Source: Branchinecta lynchi (taxonomy: Eukaryota; Arthropoda; Branchiopoda; Anostraca; Branchinectidae). Taken from it: a stretch of DNA of 64,000 bases. The notes under the pieces were generated by a model. That model had not been told where the DNA came from. It saw only the letters and a list, made by a program, of their open reading frames with translations, and did no database searches. Where the stretch lies: contig JAKZAP010000008.1 in the NCBI GenBank assembly GCA_023053575.1, positions 4,048,715 through 4,112,714 on the forward strand, written 5' to 3'. Of this stretch, positions 12,352 through 23,088 are shown piece after piece (position 1 is the first letter of the stretch; the number at the start of each line of letters is the position of its first letter). A program made the position numbers and the translations under genes.

Positions 12352-12383
<32 letters not shown>
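11340..12383 (+). pseudogene. Non-LTR retrotransposon relic, RT C-terminal part and 3' tail
   Basis: From about 11535 the frame encodes SKKMQINDSKSSVMRFSR and LLGVIIDDDLKGNSHVDNI, the region after the catalytic box in Jockey/CR1-like elements. A frameshift near 11886 leads to RPHLEYASPVWHSSLSAELS, another near 11950 to MRIILGDHNITYEEALIKLD, and the frame ends SFIPSFISGNFL at 12251. A 3' UTR and a (TTGA)n plus poly-A tail follow (12335-12383). At least two frameshifts make it inactive. An internally deleted copy is at 47398-47700. The first ~180 bases (11347-11520) match 58936-59115 and may be a separate older repeat. Confidence 0.85.
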
Positions 12384-12385
<2 letters not shown>

Positions 12386-12389
12386 AAGT

Positions 12390-12890
12390 AAGAATCGGTT
12401 GCTATCGAAGGGGTTCATGAAGGGCTAGAAACTAGTGCAAATTGGTGCATATTTTATTTGATCTATTTAAATCTGAGGGTCAGTAAATTAGTCTCCATGC
12501 GGTCTATCACCGTAACTTAGAATTAAGTCTTTGAGGGGTTGACAACTTTAGTGGGAGGACACACAATCAAACAAAGAATGTCTTTGAGGGGTTGACAACT
12601 TTAGTGGGAGGACACGCAATCAAACAAAGAATAGACGAATGTGAAACAACGATATAGCTTCGCAATGATTAGTCGAGTCGCATCTATGGGATTTTGATCC
12701 TGAAAAGTTACGGATAGCTTTATAATACCAATTAGGTTACATAAGATAATGTTCCAAGTGTTCACCGGTCACGATGTCTACGACTGAAAAGGATAAAGTT
12801 CAACTAAACTGGCTGCAAAGTCAATTTAGTCCCTTTTTTCAACGCTGAGGTATAGACATGACAATACAGATTGTGCGGTCAGTTTAGAAA
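12390..12890 (+). repeat. F4 repeat fragment
   Basis: Carries the same phrases as the array at 1-2590 (AAAAGTTACGGATAGCTTTA, GTCACGATGTCTACGA.TGAAAAGGATAAAGT) and an internal duplication of a ~58-base unit (GTCTTTGAGGGGTTGACAAC at 12528 and 12580). No gene seen. Confidence 0.7.
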
Positions 12891-12898
12891 AAAGAAAA

Positions 12899-12970
12899 GT
12901 GTTGCGAAGACTTTAGTCGGCGAAGCCGAACAAAGGTTGCTGCCCTGGCAACGAAGGTCTAGTGTTTCTA
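12899..12970 (+). repeat. Short multi-hairpin element, copy 2
   Basis: Diverged copy of 2627-2720: GTGTTGCGAAGACTTTAGTC, GGCGAAGCCGAACAAAGGTT and GCAACGAAGGTCTAGTGTTT. It again separates F4 sequence from a truncated reverse transcriptase. Confidence 0.5.
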
Positions 12971-15125
12971 CTGAGAATGTTTGTCGAAGAATCAAAAGAA
13001 TGTAACAAGAAGCTCTATGTCCTATTCATTGACTTCGAAAAGGCATTTGGTGCTTGTGGAGGGTGCTGAAATATATACAGAATCGGAATGTTGCGTAAAG
13101 ACCGAAAACGATATAACGAGATTCTTCAAGATTATGTCTTTTGCCTGTTATGGATGTACACTTTCCGCCATGCTCTTTATAATCATAATGGGTTATGCCC
13201 TTGAGATTTGCGTCGGTCTACGGTGTAAAAGTAAGCAACAAGCAACTATTCGACCTGGACTTCGCGGACGACGTTGTCCTTCTCGAAGAGACTAAAGAAC
13301 GGTTGCAGCATCTACTGGACACTATCACTGAGAACGCAGAGAATGACGGGCTACAGATAAACGTCGACATATCGAAGGGCAAGGCCATCACAAGCTCGCC
13401 ACTTGCTCTCCATTGCAACAAGACCAAAGGTGTCGATGGGATCCCAAAAATCTAATATTTGATTCAGACAATTGGGTCTTGTCTCCGCCAGATCCAGTCT
13501 TCGCTAGGCTAATCATCAGAGAAAACCAAGTTCAGATATACCTCTATAAGCCATATCTATTTTGACGGTACTGACCGAGACTTCCTGCTTTGCTTCTGCC
13601 AAGTTTCCGGTTTCGCCCAAATTCCGAGCTAATGCCAGTAAAAAAAAAGAGAATTCAGAAACGAATCCAGCGCATCTCCTTATCCCTATAAAGAAGATCT
13701 AATCAACTTTAAATAGAACTTTGAATGAACCAAACATTTCCGGTTACAACTGGATTCCGGACTAAATATATGTCCGGGTAAAAAATGATTGTCATATACA
13801 GATTCAGCCTCTCTTCTTACCCCTCAATCTGTCATCTAATCAAACTTCGCTTTTAACGAATTTTCCGGTTTTGGCAGGATTCCGGGCGAACTAGTTGTCC
13901 CGCTAGAAAATGGTTTTCACCATCGTGTTCAGCATGTCTTTTTACCCCTAAATCGAACATTTAATCAACTTCAAATGAAACTTTTACTTTTAACTTTCCG
14001 GTTTCTCGCCGGATTCCGGACGAACAACTTGTTCGGCGAGGAAATGGTTTTCACCATCGTGTTTAACATGCCTTCTTATCTCAAAATCGAACATTTAATC
14101 CACTTCAACTATAACTTTTACTTTTAACCAGCTTTCCGGGTTTCGCCGGATTCCGGACAAACTACTTGTCTAGCAAGAAAATGGTTTTCACTATCGTGCT
14201 CAGCATGCCTTCTTACCCCATAATCGACTATCACATTAGCTGTTCAAAAATATTTTTGTTTGTCCCTAATTCCAACCCTCTCCCCTCCTCCGCCCCTAAA
14301 TGTAGGGCTACAGATGCCCATCTAAGAACTTGACCTTACCCTTCGGCCTTGACCCAATGAATCCTCCCTAAAAGTTTCATCAAAATATCTCATTCCCCTC
14401 CGAGAGTTATCGTGCTCACAGACAGACGGACATTTTTGCTATGTCATAGGTATCCCTCCACTTACGTTTTGGGATCCCAAAAACAAGGACCCCAGAACAA
14501 GTCCAGGAGTGTAAGTACCTGGGTAGCTGGATGATTGTGATGGAGAGATCTCGACGGAGATAAAACGTAGAATTCGGCAAGCAACAGGTGCCTTCAACAG
14601 ATTGAAGCCTATTTGGAGAAGCAAAAAATATTCAATGCGACTGAAGCTACGGTTCTTCAATAGCAATATGCTTTCAATACTCCTTTACGCTAGTGAATGC
14701 TGGAAACTAAACACCCAGTTTGTGAAACGGATCCTCGCATTTGAAAATATGAGCCTCAGAAGAATCTTGAATGCAAGCTGGCAGCAAAAAGTCACCAATG
14801 CAGATATACGCAGAAAAACAGGTCAGGTTTCTCCCACTGAGTTGCTGAAATGAAGGCGGTGGACACACCTGGGACACGTCTTTCATACGGAAGAGAGCCG
14901 CCTTCCTCGGACAACCTATGATTGGAAGCCAGACGGGAGAAGAAAGTGAGGCAGCCCCCAAAACACACTGAGGCGAACATATGACCGAGATATGAGGACG
15001 GCTGCAGCCATGGTACCTCGCTAGTGCCTGAATGGGAAGTCACCACCGCTGCGGCGTCAATTCGGAACGAGGGGAGAGGCTTTGTCGACGCCTTATATGC
15101 CATCGATGGCTCTGGAGGAACTAAG
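12970..15125 (+). pseudogene. Non-LTR retrotransposon relic split by an F1 insertion
   Basis: Left part 12970-13417: LYVLFIDFEKAFG (RT box 3 region), then a damaged stretch, then LDFADDVVLLEETKERLQHL with the catalytic FADD box and GLQINVDISKGKA. Right part 14485-15125: VQECKYLGSWM, RLKPIWRSKKYSMRLKLRFF, LLYASECWKLN and RRRWTHLGHVFHTEESRLPR, the usual order of the region after the catalytic box and the C-terminal arginine-rich motif. The YLGS and R.W.GHV motifs fit this type of LINE. Frameshifts and stops (for example in the GRRK*GSPQ region near 14945) show it is dead. The F1 element lies exactly between the two parts. Confidence 0.85.
13418..14484 (+). mobile_element. F1 repeat copy C, inserted in a LINE
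   Basis: The best-delimited F1 copy, 1067 bp. It starts ACAAGACCAAAGGTGTCGAT, includes GGGTCTTGTCT that can pair with the start, has five modules of about 125-135 bp (TTTCCGGTT...GGATTCCGG...AAAATG.TTTTCACCATCGTG) and ends CCACTTACGTTTTGGGATCCCAAAAAC. Its ends are given by the interrupted reverse transcriptase. AACAAG occurs at both junctions (13417-13422 and 14482-14487) and may be a target duplication or part of the element. Confidence 0.8.
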
Positions 15126-16286
15126 GTCTAAGGTAAGGTAATTGAAAACGAGTGTGATCAGGTTTCGTTCACGAAGGACAAAACCCCGAATGCAGATTGG
15201 ACTAGAACAGTTCTCGTACAGCCGTTCACTAGTTTAACGAGGCTATGATCGGCAATGCATGTTAGGCCATGTCCTTAGTATGCCGCGATGATATTGTCTT
15301 TTTACGTTTTATTTATGGCTGAAATTCCTAGCTTTCATTTTTGACACTAACATGTTCTTTTGTACCGCAAAGAACTCCTGCGCAAACTGACCCACTTGAC
15401 GAGTATATTGTATATAACGTATGTGTTAGTACAATTTTGTTTCGATGACAGTTTTTATGAAACCGAACTGTAGTTAAATCGTACAAAGTATTATGTAAAT
15501 TAACAAAAAATGCTATGCACTCTCATATTAATGTATCTTGGATTCAGTCTTCTTAACACTGCAGCGACGCGGATAAACCCGTTTGTCATAACTGACAAAT
15601 TTCCCGTTTTCGACGGAGCCCGACGAAGCAGACCCAACGTGACTGTATTGACATTTCAAATGCTATTTTTCTTGACAAAGAATTATTTGAAAAATAAAGC
15701 GAATTGAACTGAATCTGCGTGCGGTAACTACTGGCGCGATCATGACTCCCATGATTCTGACTGTTGCGGATTTTTGCCCGCTTCGTGCTCCACTCGCCGT
15801 CACGTTTTCGCAGTAACAATTTTCCTTTTCCCAGTCGTGATTTTGCCCACAACTCTTTTTAAGACTTTTAATCCTTATACGACCACCTTTTGTTCTATGC
15901 AATTCCATCATCTGCTGTGATTCATGGTTTAGGCGAGACAGATTTCAGTCATCAGATATCCCCATTGTAGTAAATCTTTCGAGCGAGAAAAGCAATAAAA
16001 ATTAAAGAACACTCTGGATATATTCGTAAGTATGAAGTATTTACAGAGTGACATCCGAAACTCCTGAACACGCCATTACTAATTGATGATTCATATGTCC
16101 ATGGAAGGAATTTGAGAAACTTAACAGGGCAGAACTGCAGACTGGAGAGACGGGCGATAAGCAAAGGGGTTAGAGACTTTGCATTCAACAACTGAAGGAA
16201 GTGAACAATTGTGCAGTCTTGTCTTTCTTACTGCACTTTGGTGGAGGAAAGAGCTTGCATGTGTTCAGAAAGAGACAGTAGACTTA
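15126..16286. other. Intron-type sequence, no gene recognised
   Basis: Unique-looking sequence within the long last intron. I searched the minus strand here for the missing final WDR1 exon (about 35-40 residues with a WLD...W pattern and a stop) and saw no convincing match. Short frames exist but carry no recognisable motif. Confidence 0.5.
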
Positions 16287-17351
16287 AGCCGCTTTCACAT
16301 TGTCCCGTCGTTGCGATGCGTCACGTATGCGTTAATCTTGCGTTGCGTAAAAGGTGCGTAGCGTATCTTTCATACCTTAGCGAGAACATGTCACGCTGGA
16401 TGCGTACTTACGTTTTCCTTTTTCGGTTTCTTTTGCCAAATTGTTATTTCTTTCATCAGTTAGTAAGTTTTTAATCATCATTAATATATATATATATATA
16501 TATTTATTTTTGCCCGCTTTCTAAAGGGAAAAGCGGAGTAAAGAAACTAAAGAAAATATTTACACGCACTATACATAATACTAAAATCTATACCACGAAT
16601 CGAGTTAGCATAGACAGATACTTTAATTTTAGCCGTTAGGCCATACACAAAATCATACATTTTTAAACACTTCGCACAAGCATTTAAAGCTCTTGCCTGA
16701 GCACTTTTTTCACTTTTTGTATTTTTTCGGCGGGGTTTATTATTTTATATTTTGGTGATAACTCCGTGTTTGAACTTCGGAGAGGAACACTAAGCAAAAA
16801 TTTTGCGTACTTGTAGTACGTGGTGCGTATTTTCTTTTATCTGTTATTTTTTAAAATTTCCAAAGTGGTGAAACATAAAGTACGTAAGGTGTAATTACTC
16901 ATTAAATACGCGGGCAAGAACGAACCGGTTGACACTGTGCTTACATTTTACCGAGCGGCCGTAGCCGCCGCGCATCGCTTTACATACATTTTCAACTAGT
17001 GTTGTCATCATAGACCGAATATTTGATTTGTAAACTATTCCGATGTACTAAGAGAGTCTGGCGGACTAGGTGGTTCCCGACTGATATTGTGCGTTGCCCT
17101 TGCGTAACTTCATTAAAAACAGGTTTTTCTTCATCATTAGTATTGTTATTTCCAGTTTCTCTTCAAACTTCCATTTTTTCACTGAAAAATCTGACGGGTA
17201 TGCGTTGACGCAACGCAAGAATAGAACTTGGTTCTATTTTTGCGTTGCGTTTTATTTGTCTGCGTAAGCTTTGCGTTGCGTCACCAGAACCGTGACGCAC
17301 AGGTTGCGTAGCTTAGTGTGAATGGCTTTACGCCTCAATGTGAAAGCGGCT
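16287..17351. mobile_element. 1065-bp terminal-inverted-repeat element, TTA target duplication
   Basis: Begins AGCCGCTTTCACATTG and ends CAATGTGAAAGCGGCT, a perfect 16-bp inverted repeat. It is flanked by TTA on both sides (16284-16286 and 17352-17354). A 3-bp TWA duplication fits the PIF/Harbinger group. The subterminal regions hold TGCGTTGCGT-type repeats in both orientations and an AT microsatellite lies at 16484-16502. No transposase frame is visible, so it is non-autonomous. Confidence 0.8.
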
Positions 17352-17416
17352 TTAGTTTCAAAAGGAAACAGCGTATTTTGAGGCCGTCTTTAAGTTTGGA
17401 GGAAAAAAATACTTAC

Positions 17417-17567
17417 TTTTAATAATGACGTGCTTAGAGGGTTTATCCACGCTCCAGATTATGAGAACGCAGTCCAGTCCTCCACTAGCGACAAACCGAG
17501 AATTGGGAGACCAGGCAATCGAGTTAACTTTAGCGGAGTGGAAGCCCCATTCTTCCCTCCAGGCAGG
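17417..17567 (-). CDS. WDR1: WDR1 exon J (last visible)
   Basis: Encodes residues 512-561 and the first base (A) of 562: PAWREEWGFHSAKVNSIAWS, PNSRFVASGGLDCVLIIWS, VDKPSKHVIIK. Family proteins continue about 35-40 residues to their stop after this point. Acceptor TTTATTTCCAG|CCT; donor AAAA|GTAAGT (phase 1). The donor is 66 bases from an inverted-repeat transposon (16287-17351). No matching final exon was seen between 1 and 17416. Confidence 0.94.
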
Positions 17568-17678
17568 CTGGAAATAAAAGTTCATGAAACTTCAAAGTAA
17601 AAACCCCACTTAAAAAGTTGACCAACCCAGGGCCAACCTTAACTTTGTGAAGCGTAGCATAAATTTTTAAAAAATACT

Positions 17679-17756
17679 CAAAATCGGAAAGTCAGCTAGG
17701 ATGTTTCTCAGCGTTATTTCGGCCTCTTGGCAAGGGTCCTCTTCAGGTAGTTGCTG
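17679..17756 (-). repeat. Penelope-type terminal repeat fragment with hammerhead-like core
   Basis: Reverse strand reads CTGAAGAGGACCCTTGCCAA followed by GAGGCCGAAATAACGCTGAG. The core CTGAAGA and GAAA boxes (17746 down to 17717) flank a stem II as in the other family members. Confidence 0.55.
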
Positions 17757-17781
17757 GCAGAACCAAACGCGCAAACCTTTG

Positions 17782-18977
17782 TATGGCACTTGAGATACTC
17801 AAGTACCATATAGCGATCGTAATGTCTGTCTGTGCTCATTTTGCTAGTTTGGGCACTTCCACATGACTTAGGAAGGTAAAACTTGGCACGCATGTCAGGG
17901 ACCCAACGGGATTAACTTGGAAATAATCATTTCCCCTATCCGACCATCAATGGGGGAGTGGCAAGATGGGGAATCCGGAAATTAGTAACATTCATAACTT
18001 TGGAACGGATAATCGGGCGTGCATTAAACTTGACAGGTATCAAGAACAAGTTTATTGGATGTTAAATTATGTTACATTAGGATTAATTCGAATCGGATCC
18101 CATAACTGGGGGGGGGGGGGGGGGGCTGGAGGGGGACACCCGAAATCTCTTGAAACCCTTTTTCTAGTTTTTGTCAAACCCTTACCCCTTTCTTCACACT
18201 AGTATAGCTCTGCGCGTGGATGAGTTATTCTTTCTTCACACTAGTATATCTCTGCTCGTGGATGAGTCATTCTTTCTTCACACTAGTACATCTCTGCTCG
18301 TGGATGAATCGTCTTTGCTTAAATTCGTTCGGAGAGAGCTAGATCAATCGAAGGTCGAAGGGGTTGATATAATATGTTGTTGAACCTTAGTAGGGGTTGA
18401 TCTAGATTAGGGGGTGCTAGGATGATGAAACTTGGCAGGCGTATCAGTGACCAAACCAATCTGAAAATAATCAGTTTCCCGATCCGACCATCTGCGGGGG
18501 GAGTGGAGGGTGGGGGAATCCGGAAAATTGAGTGGCTTGTAACTTTCGAACGGGTGATCGGATTGAAATGAAACTTAATACCTGAATAAATGACATATCT
18601 CTGATGTTACATTTGCAAGTCTGAACTGGACTCGACAGCTATGGAGGACTTGGGGGCGGGGGGGGGGGGGGGGCGGAAATCCCGACAAACGGTTAGGATG
18701 GAGGGATCGGAGTGAAACTTGAGGGGAATAACAATCATCTGCTCCAGATAAATCGTTTACACATTTGGACTGGATCCCGACACGTGGGGGGCCATACTGA
18801 AGACCACTGAACCGCCCAACGAAGAAGAAGAGTTCTAGAAATGCCATTTACAGTACTTTTTACTTCCTAGTGTATAATAAAATAATATTCGAAGTCTGTA
18901 CAAAACTCCCAAACAAAAAACTCCCGCCAACATTTTGCATATTCTTGCAAGTGCCATATGAGCTTTCAGCTCTTGTT
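17782..18977 (-). mobile_element. F2 repeat copy c (reverse)
   Basis: Reverse F2 copy: the right-end hairpin TATGGCACTTGAGATACTCA lies at 17782 and the left-end ACAAGAGCTGAAAGCTC at 18961-18977. G-runs of 18 (18108-18125) and about 15 (18658) bases mark the reverse orientation. A ~50-base unit with TTCTTCACACTAGTATA is repeated three times at 18190-18310. Confidence 0.75.
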
Positions 18978-19099
18978 TATTCCACCAACAGCCTAAAGAG
19001 GACCCTTGTAGATTTATCTAAATATCAACGGCCATGACAAATACACGAAAAACAAACCAATAAATACAATACAAAAACCAATAAACCCCCCTAGAGGTA

Positions 19100-19910
19100 T
19101 CTATCCCTATAGGCTAGAGCTACCTTGAGGAACCGCACCATTCATCTTATATTTCCAAACAAATATTCCCCATGACGCTGCACATCTATTCTTCATTCGC
19201 TCCCCTTCATTCACTCCAGATATTTCTAGGCCTTCTTGGCACCAAGCCATGGGTTGTGTTGATGTTTCGAAATAAACTGACCTGACCTCAACTAAACTAA
19301 GTTCACTCCAACTTTCACATTCACAAATCAAATGTTTAGAGTTCTCACTCGTACTATATCTCACTCATACTTATCTGATGTATGGATAGACGTCAATGAC
19401 CGAAGGTCTTAGACTTCAGTGGAGACATGCTTCTTAGATCCAGAGCAAAGTAACACAAGGGAGTAGCGCCAAGACTTGAAATAAGTGACACACACCGATA
19501 GCAGCGACACTAGCGCCACTATAGCGATAGAGAACGTCCCCAATGAAACTATCTCCGTCGTATACCAACTCTGGCTCCGATAGCTCCATCCAAACACAGC
19601 AAAAAAGGATAAACCCCACTTACTTCCTCAATGTAAGCAGACCGCATGTTATCTGAACGTGGTATTTTCTAAACCCTCAAGTTTGTCTCACTTAGATTGT
19701 CCCAAGCGCAGGGGGCGGCGCTACGAGTAAGGCCCGTTTCCGATGCATGGAAAGTAGTGGTCTTGAGCTACTCCCTAGTGTTATTCTGCTCTGCTTAGAA
19801 GAAAACGAGGTTTTCACAAAAAATCTGGAACTAACAATATAAAGAAGGACTTCAACCAATAGTGAACCAACCACAGAAAGAAAAAGTCTAAGAGGGTCAG
19901 TGGATTCCAA
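19100..19910 (-). pseudogene. Probable degraded non-LTR retrotransposon 3' region
   Basis: Minus-strand frames contain NSKHLICECESWSELSLVEV, which resembles the ETxEHLLCECP zinc-binding segment near the C-terminus of several LINE clades. Further upstream VSLGTFS resembles a segment of the LINE RNase H domain. Both are short and out of frame with one another, so this is a low-confidence relic call; ordinary intron sequence is possible. Confidence 0.3.
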
Positions 19911-20336
19911 TGACTATATTCCAGAAGAAGAAGAAGAACGTTAGTTAACTCCGAAAAGTGCCTTTTTAATTGACTTGCTGTGACAAGAGTCAACTACCAG
20001 TCGGCTAAAGTAGGTAACTAGGGAATCCTAAGAACACCTGAATGTATTTTTTGGGGTCTTCATGTTACCTTTTAGCCCACAGGTGCAATAATCAAGGCTA
20101 AATAACGTTCGAAGAACCACACCTCTACTGTACTTAAGACGGAGGAGTACATCTATATAGTACTTACAAATTCCATACAGTTTTCCGAAGCAGATGTAAG
20201 ACTCTTACGAATGGTGCATGTGTCAGGAACAGAGCTGTTATTTTTTTAATGTTAATATTTATTACTTCTAATAATTTTGTAATGTTAAATTACATCCTGA
20301 ATTGGCGCATTTGTGGACCATTATGAATGAAAATTA

Positions 20337-20405
20337 TAAGTAAGTAATGTTAGTGTTGACAAGTAAGTAGGCAAGTGAGCAATTGATTTCTGACCCGCCA
20401 TTTCA
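20337..20405 (-). repeat. Non-LTR 3' end with ACTT tail (reverse)
   Basis: The reverse complement carries TTGAAATGGCGGGTCAGAAA and an ACTTACTT-like tail, matching the 3' ends at 34990-35040 and 45615-45653. Only the extreme 3' end is present. Confidence 0.55.
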
Positions 20406-20627
20406 AAAGCGGAGTATGTAAAGTAAAATAAAATAATTAAATAAAAAACAACAAAAAAGAATATACAATTTTTCATTCATCGGTCAGAAAAGAATGTATA
20501 GTGTCGTGCGCTGGCTAGGCCCAGTTGTCCATGATTTTTGGTAGAGCCGACGAAATTTAAACAGGTGTGACGGCTTCATTAAAAATCTGTCTATTTCTTA
20601 ATCTACGACAACTTTACTGACTCTTAC

Positions 20628-20786
20628 CTCGTATCCAGGAAGACGATACACGCAGATTCTCCTATTTCCATCAGAAGCCGCCAGGAATTGGCCGTCAGGT
20701 GAATATTTAACATCTGTGATAGGGCCACTCTGTTGCAGCTCTTTATGCGGATTCAAACTTGTGCCGGACAAGTTATATATATGCAC
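20628..20786 (-). CDS. WDR1: WDR1 exon I
   Basis: Encodes residues 459-511 (53 codons, phase 0 both ends): VHIYNLSGTSLNPHKELQQS, GPITDVKYSPDGQFLAASDG and CVYRLPGYE. The GP.TDV.YS.DG..LA..D pattern is a family hallmark. Acceptor TTTTCTGTTTCAG|GTG, donor GAG|GTAAGA. The CTAT-repeat tail of a minus-strand non-LTR element stops about 25 bases before the acceptor, so the branch point must lie in or beside transposon-derived sequence. Confidence 0.95.
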
Positions 20787-20810
20787 CTGAAACAGAAAAC
20801 AGTGACTAAG

Positions 20811-21900
20811 ATAGATAGATAGATAGTTTATTGCTATAAGCAGCCCGAGGGCCATGGCAAAAATTTGACATACGAAAAAACAACAACAACAAAAAAACAC
20901 TAATATATAATAACACTCTTTTCCTTTTAATTTGTTTTACTTATTCCAAAAACCTACTTCTGTGTTCCATCCCTAGCCTCAAAAATCGCCCCATTTTCTT
21001 TATACCAGCAAAACACTCATCCTTAAATATTCGTTTTACCCACTCTTCGTCAAATACACGCACACCATACTCTTCTTTTCTCCATTCACTCAGCTCCATA
21101 CAGTCGCAAAGCATGTGAATCACACTCATCCACGCACCCACACATCGGACAAAAGTAAGGACCGAACTTCTACTTACACTTACCAATATAACGTCTTCTA
21201 CCCCCAATTGGCAGACAATCTGCCAACAATTCAGTAATTATTTTTAACTCATCACGTCTAAGACCCGCTTTAAACATTATATTCTCGCCCCATGTCTCTC
21301 TTACCGCAGCATAAAACCCCAAGGATACCGACTGGTCCTTCTGGGCGTGCCAAACCTGTACTTCCTGGCTCTTAAGTATTTCTTTCACAACCTTAGTCAC
21401 TCCTTCCTCCTTTCCTAATCCATCATTCCATAATTCTCCAACTCCGCAATCATCCAGTATCTTTTTTACTACATACGGCCATGAAGTAGGCGATTCTTCT
21501 TTCAACGCTTCTAAATATGCAGATTTTAATAATCTTACACATGTCATCCTTACAATCCTTTCCCAAAACCTAACCATATTCACTAGTCTTACATTTCTTA
21601 AAGAAGTTAAACCTAACTCACCCCTAACAACTACACTATTTGTCGATTTACTTACTCCTAGCCACCTCTTAAAATAACCTAACTGCACTACTTCTATCTT
21701 GTCCATCTTCTCATACCCCCATACTTCAGACCCATGATGCATTACCCCCACCACCTTAGACCTAAATATTTCTTTGTGGGCCCTAAGGTTTCTAACATCC
21801 TTTAGTTCACTCCTAAGTATCGAATTCGAACATAAGCAATTACTAAAACCTCCCAATGACCACAAATCGACCCTCCCAGCAACAAGGTATTCTTGTTGCT
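20811..21900 (-). pseudogene. 5'-truncated non-LTR retrotransposon, C-terminal domain
   Basis: A minus-strand frame of about 230 codons reads VVGVMHHGSEVWGYEKMDKI, GYFKRWLGVSKSTNSVVVRG, ELGLTSLRNVRLVNMVRFWE, the post-catalytic region found in LINE proteins. It continues into a second frame with HMLCDCMELSEWRKEEYG (part of the C-terminal zinc motif) ending SRFLE at 20941. A 3' UTR and a (CTAT)n tail at 20808-20828 follow. The break between the two frames near 21190 implies a frameshift. It sits in the intron just upstream of exon I, same strand as the gene. Confidence 0.85.
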
Positions 21901-22063
21901 TTTTTTATGACTCTTCAAAATTGATATAAAATCGGAAACAAAAATACATCAATCATTTCACAAGTAACTGTACAAAAAAATGCAGAAGTTACAAAGGATT
22001 CGTTGTCATAGAAAACAACAACAACGCTAAAGATATATCAACAGGTATAAGTTAAAAATCGAC

Positions 22064-22217
22064 GTACCTACAAACTTGACCTGTACTTTGACCCAAAGGA
22101 TCCTCCCACAAAGTTTCGTCAACATATCTCAATCCTTCGAGAGTTATCGTGCGGACAGACGGACAACTTTTGAGATGTCATAGGTATCCCTCCACTTACG
22201 TTTTGGGATCCCAAAAA
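22064..22217 (+). mobile_element. F1 3'-end fragment
   Basis: Contains AAAGTTTCGTCAACATATCT, GAGAGTTATCGTGCGGACAG and the terminal CCACTTACGTTTTGGGATCC. A more diverged relative follows at about 22300-22580 (GACCCAGCGGATCCTCGCGC). Confidence 0.65.
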
Positions 22218-22589
22218 AACCACGTTTTTGCTACTTTATACTTATTTTATTAATAAACACAATTTAACTCTTTACTGTTTATATCTACTGCAGTTGGAAA
22301 AACCTACGTTTTTGCGTAAGTCTATCTCTAATAAATTTCTGTTTTTTTGCCGTTTCCGGTCGAGCTTGTCATGCAAGACGAACAGGTTCAGATATATTAA
22401 AAATGTCGCATTCCCAATAGTATTTTTTGGTGCCTTGACTAGATCCCCTACGCCCCCCAAAAATATGGGCTACGGGGGTCATCTAAGACCCTGTACTTTG
22501 ACCCAGCGGATCCTCGCGCCAATTTTGAACAAAACGACACAAGTCTTATGACAATTCTAGTGCTAACGCGCGGACGGAAAAAAAACCCT

Positions 22590-23088
22590 GTACGAATTCA
22601 AGGTTAATTAATTAATTAACTTATTTAACTTATTGGTTAATATGCCAATGCTGTCATATCTCCGAATGTGTTTTATCTTTCCACTTTGTGGCCCGTTCTT
22701 AGCGTTACTGAGCGGCGAAAAATCAGAACTTCGTACTTCAAGTTCTGCAAGTTTCTTCTGCGATAGCCATTATGGGTTAGAACTACTTCAGGTTGTAATC
22801 GTAATCGCATTATGGACCCCGCACTGTCTGGAAAAAAACTGAAAAAAGATCCCGAAGGCGAGCTGCTAGAAATTTGTGCAAGCACCCATTAACCCGTATT
22901 GTCTATGTTGACTTCTTCACCATTTAGACAACATGGGTAGATGCTCTGTTTTATGTAGGTATGTGCGTTATGTTCAATGTTTTTCTTCTTTTCTTTCTTC
23001 TTATTTTTTATGTTCTCCGTGTTTTTCACGGGGCAAAAAATAAAATAAAAACAAATTAGTTTTCGGATCCTCGAAACCGCCACCTTAC
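22590..23088. other. Intron sequence, nothing recognised
   Basis: AT-rich intron between exons H and I with a (TTAA)n-like stretch at 22605-22635. No motif, repeat family or coding segment was recognised. Confidence 0.4.

Noticed and set aside
15952..16191. Minus-strand frame as the missing WDR1 last exon
   Set aside because: It lies in the right order, and one frame contains LVMACSGVSDVTL before a stop, but the WLD and final VK.W motifs are absent and no good acceptor precedes it at the needed phase.
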